This document shows, one piece after another, positions 1-9,833 of a DNA stretch of 28,514 bases (within the stretch, counting starts at the first letter, position 1; each line of letters opens with the position of its first letter). The stretch lies in assembly GCA_043381765.1 (NCBI GenBank), contig JBHJMP010000975.1, positions 1-28,514 of the forward strand, given 5' to 3'. This DNA is from Collodictyon triciliatum (Eukaryota > CRuMs). The translations under genes and the position numbers were made by a program. The notes beneath the pieces are model-generated. The model saw only the letters and a list, made by a program, of their open reading frames with translations. It had not been told where the DNA came from and did no database searches.

Positions 1-230
1 AGAGAAAAGAGAAAAGAGAAAAGAGAAAAAGAGAAAAAGAGCAAAAAGAGGAAAAGAAAGAGAAAATAGAGAAAATAGAGAAAAAAGAGAAAAAAAGGAA
101 AAAAGAGAAAAAGAGGAAAAGAAAAAGAGGAAAAGAAAAAGAGGAAAAGAAAAAGAGGAAAAGAAAAAGAGGAAAAGAAAAAGAGGAAAAGAAAAAGAGA
201 AAGAAAGAGAAAAAAAGAGGATTAAGAGAA
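1..230. repeat. Purine-rich low-complexity tract
   Basis: Imperfect tandem repeats of AAAAGAG/AAAAAGAGG type run from the window edge. They contain no coding signal. Positions 231-1231 that follow hold mixed AT-rich sequence in which I see no supported gene. Confidence 0.9.
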
Positions 231-1231
231 AGCAGACGCTCCAGAAATGATTGGAATCCAACGAGAGTTCTGTGGTTTGTCTCCTGAGTCCATCGTTGCT
301 TATGCAAACAAAATAGTTAGATTTTAGATCAAAACTTATGACTTTAAGAAGTGCAAAAGAGATCGATCGTTCACGGATTGTATGAGGTTGAATATGATTA
401 TCTGCTTAGCATTCTCATTTAATCTTTGAAGGGTTGTCGATGAGAGAATGCATCCGAGAGAAATAACATCCCAGATGTTTACTTCGCCTGGCCCAAGTTC
501 GTGTGGAAAAAAATAAAGAAAAGATAGCAGCCGACAGTATGAGTTTGGGAGCTCGAAAAAAGGAGTAAGATAAAGGAGACCTTGGTAAAGCTAAGGTAAA
601 GATCCTCACAGATTATACAGCATCTGCCTTTTTGATCAAGAGACAATAAAAAAAAAAACACCAATCCAAATTAAAGGAATAGAAAGGACTTTCAGGAGTT
701 GGGGTCATTGCTATTCCTTAATCTCTCTCTCCTTTTCCTTTTTTCTTTCGAGTATTGCTCCTTGAGCTTGCCTCTGTTGTGATGGAGTTGTGGAAATGAC
801 CTGCTCACAACCCGTAGCGGGCTCTACCATTGCCTCTTTGCCTTTCCTTCAGCCTCATTTCGCTTTTTTCTGCATTTTTTTTCCCTCCTTTTTTTGTTGG
901 ATTTTTGTCGAAGCATGAATCAGCTTTCTGATCCGGCTACAAAATGATTACGAAGGTTGGTGACGAACTTCTCTATTCTGGAAATTATTTTCTGAGGGTG
1001 GAGTGCATTATGTGAGCATCGGCAAATGTGGTCGTTTCTTCCTCCTTTCTGGCCGGCCTGCAGCTTGTTTTCTTATTCCTTTCTACTTAGCCTGATCTTC
1101 TGACTGGTTCGGCTTGGAGCAAGAGCCATATACGTTTGATGAGCGCTAAGTCAAGAAACTCGTGGCTCGAGGCCTACTCTAAGAAGGACATAAGTTTCTA
1201 AAAACTTGATAGAATCGCTTTAGCAAAACCT

Positions 1232-1320
1232 ATTCCTTTTTCCTTTTTCCTTTTTTTCCTTTTTCCTTTTTTTCCTTTTTCCTTTTCCCTTTTTCCTTTT
1301 TCCTTTTTCCTTCCTTTTTT
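1232..1320. repeat. Pyrimidine (CCTTTTT)n tract
   Basis: Tandem CCTTTTT/CCTTTTTTT units form a microsatellite-like pyrimidine tract about 120 bp before a small open frame at 1440. It resembles the other homopurine/homopyrimidine tracts of the window. Confidence 0.85.
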
Positions 1321-1439
1321 TATATACCCGAGCCCAATTCTTTTCGAGGTGGTGCGTACTCACTAGCACGAAGCTCATTCAGCTTTTAATTATCTTAACC
1401 TATAATTAAATACTGTGAGAAAAATCCAAAAAGGAAAAC

Positions 1440-1616
1440 ATGAATCGTGAGGCAGAAGCACAACAACAGGAGCTGCAACTACGCGCTTTGTTTCGTGAGC
1501 GAAGGATTACTCTCGGAAAAGTTCTCCTCTATGTGACAAAAGGGTTCTGCTTCAGGTTGCTAAACCAGAAAGAAAAATATCCAACACCCAGTGTCAGAAG
1601 CTCTGAAAAGTCATAA
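1440..1616 (+). CDS. Small hypothetical protein or first exon, 58 codons
   Basis: An ATG in an A-rich start context (AAAACATGA) opens a 58-codon frame. It begins MNREAEAQQQELQLR, followed by a basic, leucine-rich stretch (ALFRERRITLGKVLLYV). Composition is clearly more balanced and GC-richer than the surroundings, which suggests real coding sequence. A possible splice donor (TTCAG/GTTGCT) lies inside it near 1554, so it may be a first exon whose partners I cannot find; an (AAT)n array follows. The product is not recognised. It could also be a chance frame. Confidence 0.35.
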   Translation: MNREAEAQQQELQLRALFRERRITLGKVLLYVTKGFCFRLLNQKEKYPTPSVRSSEKS

Positions 1617-1652
1617 CCCTTAAATGCTATACAAAATCGAGAAACGAAAGCT

Positions 1653-1653
1653 A

Positions 1654-1698
<45 letters not shown>

Positions 1699-1705
1699 CA
1701 TAATC

Positions 1706-1800
<95 letters not shown>
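1653..1800. repeat. (AAT)n microsatellite
   Basis: About 49 AAT units with two CAT interruptions near 1698-1705. It translates as poly-Asn on + and poly-Leu on -, but both frames are artefacts of the repeat. The stretch from 1801 to 2303 is AT-rich with no supported gene; it should contain the promoter and 5' leader of PUS10. Confidence 0.95.
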
Positions 1801-1802
<2 letters not shown>

Positions 1803-2303
1803 CAACGAACAATAACAACAATGACGACTAGAATTCATTTCCAATAAGACACTATCATTTTTAAAATACTGTGAGTTTTTCAGTGAGATAAACAATATTA
1901 TATTTTGTAATATTTTTATTTATCAATAATCACAATCTTGCCTCTATATTTTGTCTGGATTGTGATACACAAGATGTGGTCTGCGTTATGCCAACGACAA
2001 AACACCCAACCTCTACCGTATTCCTACTCATGTATGAATTACCTAAATGGCATAATCAATACTGAGCACAAAAGGAAAACATCAAAATACAATAAAATTA
2101 ATATTGATAACGACGGACACATTCTCAACACATTGACTTGGGTATTTCATAAAACAACAATGCATGAGGTTTTTTTTATCCCTTTAGATAATACACGAAA
2201 GACTCGAAGAATTCATCCAGTCTCCTCCAAGGTTTTCATTAGTAATATAATGCAGCCCCCATAGAATGAAAATGAAACCTTCCAAGAGCTCATCCATGTT
2301 ATA

Positions 2304-4550
2304 ATGTTTTCTGTCACACTCCACAGCCCAGAGACAGAAAATCTAAGGAAGCTTGCTGAGGCAGCTCTTTTCGAGTCCTCAAAGAACCATGGTATGCAAA
2401 ATCAATTCGTACCTCCTTAACACGATATCTGCAAACACTCATGAATGATCGGAAATGAGCTACAAGATGTGACCTTTCAAGCCATTGTTCCAAATTATCT
2501 AGATGAATCAATCCAAGACCCAAACTAATATTCAAATCATCCTTCTCGCTTAGTTTGTGGTGCTTGCATCGGTATTTTGCAACAATTCGACAGAAAAGAT
2601 GATGTTGATGGTATTATAGCCCAAATAAAACAAACTGGGATTACATTCAAGGACTTCTACATTACCATATCAACGCCCCCATCTCTTTTATGTCGTGATG
2701 TTTCCATGTGGGAGTTTGTGAAAAGTTTACCAGAGTAAGTGCTATTTTAGCCTGTCCTCTTTTAATAGTCAAAGCTTCAGTATTTATATTTAATGCAATA
2801 GATGTTTTTTTTTGAAACGATACATCCTAACTGTATCTCACAATAATCCTTTTATCCTCGCGTGCAAAGGACGAAAGTTTCTGCTTACGCAAAACAAGCA
2901 GATTATGTGCTTGATGTTAAAGATGTACTTCGTTGGTACTTCTATCAGATTTTTTTCATAGAATTCGGTGTTTCATTTTCACATTTGGTGAGTATACTCA
3001 TTTAAGATTATACCTTACTCTATTACTATTACTATGCTTATGATGATTAATGTTAAAGATAGGATTCATTTATGCTATCTTTTTAGGCATGATGCTGAAA
3101 AACGATCCCCCCTCCCCCTTCCTTGCTTTGTTCTTTTTTTCTTACTTTTCTTTCTTACATGTAGAGCACATTTAAAATTCAAATGAATTATGTGCATGAG
3201 GAGACTAAAGAGGAGCAAAATATACTGTCACATTCGGGAGAACCAAACCAAAAGAAGGCCTGCACGGTGAATTATAAATCTCAATTATCTTTCTCATTCC
3301 TTTTTATCGTGTTCCTTCATAACTTTGAATCGAATAAAGGAAAAAAAATCGTGTTCCTTCAGTTCTTTTTCAGAAATTTAATTCGACATATTCAAATTAT
3401 TTACATCATTGCTTATCAAACACCTTAAATCATCTATCCAAACGATAATAGGGCTCAAAAAGGGCCGAATCAAATGGTATATCGCTCAGGTTAATTATAT
3501 GCTCTCCGTTTTTTTTTTTTTCAGGCATCATTCTCATTTACATTTCCTTACCCAACATTTACATAAATCATCAGCACTTTGCGAGGTATTGATATTGAGC
3601 GCATCAAGAAGTAACTCTAAATTTATTTTGTTCTACTTCCTCAATTATTTTCTGCAATTGTAATAAACTAAATTCGATTCAATATATTCACTGGAGGCTC
3701 ACTGATTGCCCACCAAAACATGTGAACTCGTTTCCTAAGTGTGTTGTTGAAGTAGAGCATGAGCCCTTTTACATCGCAGGTTCTACTTCCTTTTGAAAAT
3801 GTCTATTGCAAACATGTTAGGCCTTGGTTACCTTCAATAATAGCATTTCCCCTACCTGTCATTTTATTTTTTTATCAGGATTTTTGGATTTTCTTTTTTT
3901 TTTTTAAAAAAAAAAGGCGTGAAAGAATCTAAAGGAATACTAACTAAACTGTTAACATGAACTTCACGAATCAGGGTATTATATTAAACATTCAAGAGAA
4001 TTGAGCCATACAAAATGGGTGTTTGATGGTGACAGGTGAAGAAATTAATTTTGGGTTACTTTTTAAATAATGATTCCTCCTTATCATTCTCTAAAACAGT
4101 TTACTTGACATTAACTAATACACTTTTGCAGAATTGGCGAAACGTCAATTGAAGAGATCGTTGAAGCAGAAATTAGGAAAGTTGTAAAGATGAGATGTAA
4201 GTAAATATTCAAAAGTAAATCCTATTCATATACTGTCCATGACATGGTCTGTTTCATAACTTTGCAGCATCTACTTTTGTGTCGGCTGGAAGGGAAGATA
4301 TGAATGTTCGTATGATGGGAAGGGGCAGAGTATTTGTGGTAGAGCTGACTCAACCATTTAATCCATTCGTTACAGAAGCTGATATGAAGGGTGAGCGAAA
4401 ATATCATATTTTTTTTTTATTGGTTGTTTCATAGATTTTTTTCTAAGCTCCTGTTAGTAAGCACGCAAAATTAAAATTTACAGAGCTGGAGAAAAACATA
4501 AATAACTCTACTGATTTGATGGAAGTCCATTCGCTCCAAATAGTTCCAAA

Positions 4551-4596
<46 letters not shown>

Positions 4597-5885
4597 GCTC
4601 ATCAAGCCCCGAATCTTCATTTTCTTATTGTTACCTAAATGTTCAATTATGTTTTATTTGGATATCAGCCACACCTTTCCTTTTTTTTTTCTTTTGGTAG
4701 AATGATTATCACACTCATGAACAATTTGGTAATTCACTCAAAAGTATTGTGATACAAAATAGGGATTTCAATGAGAAACTTAAAGATGCAGAGGAAACAA
4801 AAACGAAAACGTACAGGTCTGCTCAGTGTACTTAATGTATTTATCTTGCAGTATTGTTCACAAACCCAAACACAACACAACACAATTGTTGTATAGGTTG
4901 CCTAGAGCATTAGTCTTCTCTATATCCCATTGCTTGATTCATTTAACACCTAAAGTAATCCTGAAGGCTTTTTATCACCATGGCGATCTTAGATGCATCA
5001 TACACACAACTAAACCGGTCACCAAAGAGGCCTTGGAGAGATTGAACGACATTAAAGATCTTACCGTAAAGCAAAAGACTCCGATTAGGGTCATGCACAG
5101 GTAACCTTACCTCCGGGCGTTCATATTTATTCTTGTTTGACTTTCCCCCCCCCCCCCCCCCACCCNNNNNNNNNNTTTTTTTTCTTTTTTTTTTTTTTTT
5201 TTTATTTTCCCCCCCCCCCCCCCCTTAATTACCAATCCTGTAAATAATAAAATACTGTGTGTAACTGGTCCTTACCCTAGCATCGCTCTTACAATAAGAT
5301 CACTTTTTTTTTTTTAGCTTGATTGGATTCTTTCATTACATTTTTTTATATAAAAAATAATAATTAATTATATAGACGTGCTCAATGCATTCGTGAAAAA
5401 ATCATTCATGCGATGAAGGCTACCCACATCAATCCCCATTTCTTCATGCTGGACCTTAGGACACAGGCCGGCACGTATGTTTTAAGCATGCTATCTGCCT
5501 ATGGTTATTTCATCTCATGTATCCCGTATCTGTAATACATATGCGCACCGACACTATTTCTTGAAGGGATTTTCTATTATAATTTCACCCCACAACACCA
5601 GTGAAGCATTTCATGGCATATTGTTTTATCAAAGATACTTGCACAAAATAAAATAAAATAAATTATTATGAAGAAACTTACAAACAACGATAACGTCTTC
5701 ACGGTACCATAATCATATCTAGCTATGTCAAGGAATTTGTGCATGGAGATATCGGGCGAACTCTTCCAAACATCGGAACCCTGCTCAATTGTGACGCAGA
5801 CATTTTGCAGCTGGATGTTGTGGCGATTGACTTTGACTTGCCACATATTTCTGCTTCACACTTGGCTGGAGAAAACTCTGCATAA
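2304..5885 (+). CDS. PUS10: tRNA pseudouridine synthase Pus10, 15 exons
   Basis: Pus10 makes pseudouridine in the T-loop of tRNA (positions 54/55). Exons: 2304-2391, 2554-2734, 2870-2987, 3165-3266, 3452-3489, 3575-3610, 3697-3779, 3975-4035, 4132-4196, 4268-4390, 4484-4550, 4763-4816, 4993-5100, 5376-5474, 5723-5885. All junctions are GT-AG and in phase, giving 461 aa; the human protein is about 529. Visible hallmarks are the VCGACIGIL zinc-binding CxxC, the catalytic motif SAGREDMNVRMMGRGR with the Asp of GRED, LNDIKDL..KQKTP, LDLRTQAGTYVKEFVHGD and the C-terminal LPNIGTLL. The first CxxC module of animal Pus10 (C-P-R-C) is not visible, which may be true loss or a missed 5' exon. In the catalytic motif the usual second Asp (GREDVDVR) is Asn. 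Exon 5 is only 38 bp and exon 6 only 36 bp. Intron 13 contains an assembly gap. Confidence 0.93.
3306..3361 (+). mobile_element. Micro-insertion of a retrotransposon 3' tip with perfect TSD
   Basis: Inside PUS10 intron 4, a 28-bp insert (3320-3347) reading aactttgaatcgaataaagg plus an A run is flanked by two identical 14-bp copies of atcgtgttccttca (3306-3319 and 3348-3361). The insert matches the last bases of the retrotransposon fragment at 16322-16600. This is the signature of target-primed reverse transcription that stopped after about 28 nt. Confidence 0.88.
4551..4595. repeat. (ATT)n microsatellite in PUS10 intron 11
   Basis: About 15 ATT units directly follow the splice donor of PUS10 exon 11, so the donor GTTATT is itself the first repeat unit. 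Confidence 0.92.
5145..5224. other. Poly-C / 10-N assembly gap / poly-T / poly-C
   Basis: A C homopolymer, ten Ns (5166-5175), a T-rich run and another C homopolymer lie in PUS10 intron 13. The true length here is unknown. Flanking exons 13 and 14 join in phase, so no coding sequence need be missing. Confidence 0.95.
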
Positions 5886-6465
5886 TCACACGGAATATGC
5901 TCGTGGCGCAGATGAATCAACGAATATAATGACGAACAACACATTCTTCTCAAAAATTAAATCTAATACATGAATTAGTAATTAAGAGTAATTCATTTTT
6001 AATGGGAGGTTACGAGTTGCGAAAGGTTCTTCTTATTCATACGATGAGTTTGCGCCTCTTGGAAACATGAAACAGAAGGAAATATGTTAAAATACGGATA
6101 AGAAGAATGAAAGGATATAAAAACTATTTGTGCGCTTTGTTTCGTTGCGAATCCCATGATCTGTTTCATTTGGGATCATGATGAATACACAGCAAGAAGG
6201 TAATTGGATACAAAGCGGAAGGGAGTGTCTTCAGGAATGGCATTATAATTTCATCAACACATAACGTTTAACCCAAAGCTGATCGTGCTATGTAAATGGG
6301 ATGGCTTGGAAAAAGCCATAAGTCATGGCCTTTGCCCATATTTATTTTATTGACTTAATTTAATTTTATTTCATGACAGCACTTTTCTATATTTTTTTAA
6401 AAGAGAATATATCATGATTTGTGCATTATGCTAAAGGATTTGGATACTGCAGGGCAACACGGAAT

Positions 6466-8870
6466 TCACCAATTTAATTTGCAGTGATATATCATCCAAA
6501 AGCGTTCAAATGCCTTTTTGATTGTCGCAGCAGCGCGCCCGTGGACATAAGCGACACCATTGATGAGAAGAATTCCATGAGACCCTAGGCTTATAATCAT
6601 GGCTGGTGGAACCGGTGAAGGTCGGTACTGTCTCAGTCTGCCCCTAAAGAATGGAAGAGGACATTCATCATGACAATTACAGAGCGCATCGCAACTAATT
6701 TAAGGTGATAGAAAAAATTATAAACTCCTTCCACTTGTTTTTTTTTTTTTAACAGATGTTGTTATTTACCATGGTTCCATATTAGCTAATATGTTATATG
6801 CCACAATTTTTCCATGTTCTTGTGCGTTGGCCGCCGACTTCTCTTCTGTGATAGATGTAATGTCTCCAACGACGTAGATATTTTGAACACCCTCCATTTG
6901 GAGACATTCATTCACTTTTACAAACCTTATGTTTTTTAAAAGAGCTAATTAGAAAGGAACAACTCAGGTTCAAATACTATGGTATGCCCTATTCGTTATA
7001 TTAAGCTGTGTTGTATTGTATTGTATTATTTTTATATGCCATGGCCTAAAAACTTGGGGGAAATAGAGAAATTTAAAGTATTTTATCTGAAGTGCTTCAT
7101 CATCACGACTTACTTATCCTCTGTCAATTTATCAGCAAAATTTTGCTCCAGATAGAACGTTACTGGCTTTGGACCAGCGCAGAAGAAGGCCACATCGGCC
7201 TTTACAGATAGAAGAAACCCATATTCATTGTTATTGTTAGTAGAAATATATCATCGAAAGTGATGTATTAAAGCAAACACCAATTCTAAATTTCAAACTA
7301 GGTTTGTATTATGATATGAAAATAAATTCAGATTGAACCCTATACATAATTATATTTTGAAACAGTTTAACAAAAAAAAAACTTTAGGAAAATCATAACC
7401 TGGATTGCTTCTCCTTGATCGGTAACAAATTCATCTATTCCTTGGATAGATACGATTTTTCGGTCGCATAATATAGATATACCTTTGTATCTTTGATAAA
7501 AGTAAGCCTCCACATAGTCTGATATGTGTCGGTCTAATCGCTGCATTACACGTCCTCCGGAGTGCACAATGTTTACGAAAATTTTATCTTGAAGTGCATC
7601 GGAAAAGACATCAATTGAAGATACAAACGTTTGTAGATATTATTGGTCATACTTGAATATGCCGACAGATGAGAAAGCTGGGAGAGTAAGATAGAATTGA
7701 TAATACCTCCGTAGACATGCTTCAGTTCAGCAGCGAGTTCGACACCAACAATACCTCCTCCAATAATTAATACTGTGGATGCATTTTTGGTCCAAGTCGA
7801 TGCATTCTTCAAACCTTCAACAGTTAAGCCATCTACCACGTTATTCCCACGAATTTTTCCTCCATGATAGGATGAACCGGTGGCACAAACAAGGTAGTCA
7901 TAAGACAAAGAGAATGTTTCGTTCTATGTAAGATTAAAGTATAAATTATTAACGCACTGTTTAGACTATCATTTATATTGGCGAAAAAATTCAAAGAAAG
8001 TGGCATTTTATCTATGTAATGTATACGTGCTCTGAACGAACGTGAACTCTCCGCGGTAAAACTTCGGTTGCACATCCGATAATCACACTCACATCAGATA
8101 AAAACTTTGACAATTGACATTTAAAATATTCTGTGTTCCTATGCCATATAAAGTCAAGGAGATGTGTTTTTAATTATACTATCTACATTTTATATCGAAG
8201 ACCGACAAAAAACACTCTTTTATATTAATGCAATGTGTCTTACATATCACAAGAGAGACTTTTAGTACATACGGTTCAGAAAAGACTGATATAATTCCAG
8301 GTGTGAATTCAAAATACGGATTTGAAGTAATAAGTATAACATCCAGATTGGGCTCCTATATTTAATTGATAAATGTATTGTGTTTCACATGACTGCGGTA
8401 TAAACATTAACATACATACATACATACATACATACATACATACATACATACATACATACATACATACATACATACATACATACATACATACATACATACA
8501 TACAAAAGCAATAAAATTCGCTCTTTTTTTTGTTTTGCTTTTGTTTTGTTTGTTTTGTTTGTTTTGTTTGTTTTGTTTGTTTTGTTTGTTTTGTTTGTTT
8601 TGTTTGTTTTGTTTGTTTTGTTTGTTTTGTTTGTTTTGTTTGGTTTGTTTTAGTTTTAGTTTTCGGCTTCTGTAAGCGAGATGAATGAGATACCTTCTGG
8701 AGACTGCGCGCAACTACACAACCACCAAACCCGGCCCCGATAATTACAACGCGCTTCCGATCACCACTTGAGCGTCTTTTGGACCGTCTTAGCAATCCCG
8801 TTGCAAAAACGAAGCCTCGGCACATCAGTGCGATCAGTTTCACAAGCACCCATAACAAACTGTTCAGCAT
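6466..8870 (-). CDS. AIFM2: AIFM2/FSP1-like FAD-dependent NAD(P)H oxidoreductase, 8 exons
   Basis: This is a pyridine-nucleotide-disulfide oxidoreductase of the AIFM2/FSP1 group; characterised members reduce quinones such as CoQ with NAD(P)H. Exons in transcription order: 8870-8694, 8355-8273, 8138-8027, 7923-7707, 7587-7400, 7199-7114, 6925-6770, 6643-6466. All are GT-AG and in phase, giving 398 aa; human AIFM2 is 373. The FAD-binding GxGxxG is VVIIGAGFGG and the NAD(P)H site is VLIIGGGIVGVELAAE. Other motifs are YDYLVCATGSSY, ADVAFFCAGPKP, and YVVGDI followed by EEKSAANAQEHG. The N-terminus starts with a hydrophobic segment (LLWVLVKLIALMCRGFVFA), a likely signal anchor; it lacks the Gly2 that is myristoylated in human FSP1. 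It converges on PUS10 across a 580-bp spacer (5886-6465) in which I see no gene. A type II NADH dehydrogenase is the main alternative, but the order of motifs fits AIFM2 better. Confidence 0.9.
8411..8504. repeat. (CATA)n microsatellite in AIFM2-like intron 1
   Basis: About 23 tandem CATA units lie in the first intron of the AIFM2-like gene. Long open frames here (repeated His-Thr-Tyr or Met-Tyr-Val-Cys) are artefacts of a 4-bp unit without stops. Confidence 0.95.
8535..8662. repeat. 9-bp minisatellite TTTTGTTTG
   Basis: About 13 tandem copies of a 9-bp unit, TTTTGTTTG, sit 30 bp from the (CATA)n array and just inside the splice donor of AIFM2-like exon 1. Because the unit length is a multiple of three the repeat is open in several frames, which explains long spurious frames. 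Confidence 0.92.
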
Positions 8871-8928
8871 GCCACACAGAAATGGGCCTTGGGCGGCTGT
8901 GAATGGCTTCGTCTCAGTAACTCAGCGT

Positions 8929-9022
8929 TTTTGTTTGGTTTTTTTGTTTGGTTTTTTTGTTTGGCTTTTTTGTTTGTGTTTGGTTTAGTTTGTGTGTGTG
9001 TGTTTTTTTTTGTTTGGTTTAT
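8929..9022. repeat. TTTTTGTTTGG repeat upstream of the AIFM2-like gene
   Basis: A degenerate T/G-rich repeat related to the intronic TTTTGTTTG array lies immediately upstream of the AIFM2-like start codon on the minus strand, in what should be its promoter or leader. Confidence 0.8.
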
Positions 9023-9028
9023 CGGTTA

Positions 9029-9277
9029 TTATCGCCTCTTCCTTGGTTTTCTGCCACCCTGTAAAAGCATATCCCACCGGATGGACTGAACGTCATTCAC
9101 CCGCTCTTGTGATACGGATGCCACTTCCGTAAGGAAGCGGGGAAAAGCATTCAAGGCAATCTGTGAGTCGGGCAGAATTGTTCTTGTGTCATCCCCGAAG
9201 GCAAGCGTGACATTTTTGGGCACGCGTTTTCCACTCGCATCCCCACTCATATCGCTATGGCATGTCATTCTTTGCAT
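9029..9277 (-). CDS. Small hypothetical protein, 82 codons
   Basis: An ATG-started minus-strand frame of 82 codons has markedly more balanced composition than its surroundings. It has an acidic/hydrophobic middle (DDTRTILPDSQIALNAF, then PRFLTEVAS) and a basic end (GGRKPRKRR). It lies just upstream of, and in the same direction as, the AIFM2-like gene, with the T/G repeat between them. A helix-rich, histone-fold-like pattern is conceivable but I do not recognise the family. It could be a complete small gene or an exon. Confidence 0.4.
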   Translation of the reverse strand: MQRMTCHSDMSGDASGKRVPKNVTLAFGDDTRTILPDSQIALNAFPRFLTEVASVSQERVNDVQSIRWDMLLQGGRKPRKRR

Positions 9278-9779
9278 TCAGACAAGTACCCTGTTCGGTC
9301 TGGAATTAGGTTGACTTTTTTTTTTTTTTTTGAACTCGATTAATGATGAAGCCGCCCCGATGATTATACAAGAACATGGTGAGACGGGCATATCAAATGG
9401 TCAACTCTAACCACATCATAAAAAGATTGTATTTATTTTATATTTATTTTTATCATCCTGGTTGACGGAAACCAGGTATATTGAAAGGGGATACCTGTAA
9501 GGGGATGTCCTTTTATTCTGCTATAAGCTTGCTTTATGATTCTCAACCTATTAACGAGCCGACGGACTCGTTAAATATCTCCTGGACATAGGATTCAGGT
9601 GAGGTTTCTGAGAACGTTCCTGGAGCGGTCCACGGTGGTTCTTTGGACTGATTCTAAGAACATGCTTGGAGAATTACGAGATGGGTCTTAGAATCAGATC
9701 ACAGATTCCAAGGACGCACTTGGGTGTCCAGTTGTTACAATGCCTTACCATTCCTACTTTTCGTATTGATTGCGAAACC
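9278..9779. other. Non-coding stretch with two perfect hairpins
   Basis: No coding signal is visible. Two perfect inverted repeats stand out. One is ttaacgag/ctcgttaa with an 8-nt loop near 9550-9573. The other is tgattctaaga (9649-9659) with tcttagaatca (9686-9696), an 11-bp stem with a 26-nt loop. The segment 9570-9740 is less AT-rich than its flanks. It may be a structured non-coding RNA or a SINE-like relic; no tRNA-type box B was found. Confidence 0.3.
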
Positions 9780-9833
9780 AATCACAAGAAATCTTTTTTT
9801 CCTTTATTCGATTCAAAGAATCACAAGAAATCT
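9780..9833 (-). mobile_element. Second micro-insertion of a retrotransposon 3' tip with perfect TSD
   Basis: A 24-bp insert (9795-9818), read on the minus strand as ctttgaatcgaataaagg plus an A run, is flanked by two identical 15-bp copies of aatcacaagaaatct (9780-9794 and 9819-9833). It is the same 3' tip as at 3320-3347 and 16322-16600, in opposite orientation. Positions 9834-10490 otherwise show no gene; a diverged relative of the tip may lie near 10172-10195 (minus strand), without a clear duplication. Confidence 0.87.

Noticed and set aside
1938-2264. 108-codon plus-strand frame before PUS10
   Set aside because: It opens with TTG, is AT-driven in composition, matches no Pus10 N-terminal motif and does not join PUS10 exon 1, which has its own ATG at 2304.
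2445-2553. Protein-like stretch (ELQDVTFQAIVPNYLDES) in the PUS10 exon 2 frame, inside intron 1
   Set aside because: It ends in TAA at 2526-2528 with no donor before it, while the GT-AG intron 2392-2553 joins exons 1 and 2 in phase and has a CTAAT branch-like site and a pyrimidine tract.
3521-3600. Alternative PUS10 exon starting after the T-rich acceptor at 3524, with an in-frame TAA that hinted at a variant genetic code
   Set aside because: A 38-bp exon at 3452-3489 joined to the acceptor at 3574 restores phase and the Pus10 alignment without a stop.
4847-4890. Possible PUS10 exon after the acceptor at 4846
   Set aside because: It does not match Pus10; splicing 4816 directly to 4993 gives the conserved sequence in phase.
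8373-8870. Long frames on both strands with repeated Gln-Asn-Lys, Met-Tyr-Val-Cys or His-Thr-Tyr-Ile units
   Set aside because: They are translations of the (CATA)n and TTTTGTTTG arrays; the real coding part here is only AIFM2-like exon 1 (8870-8694).
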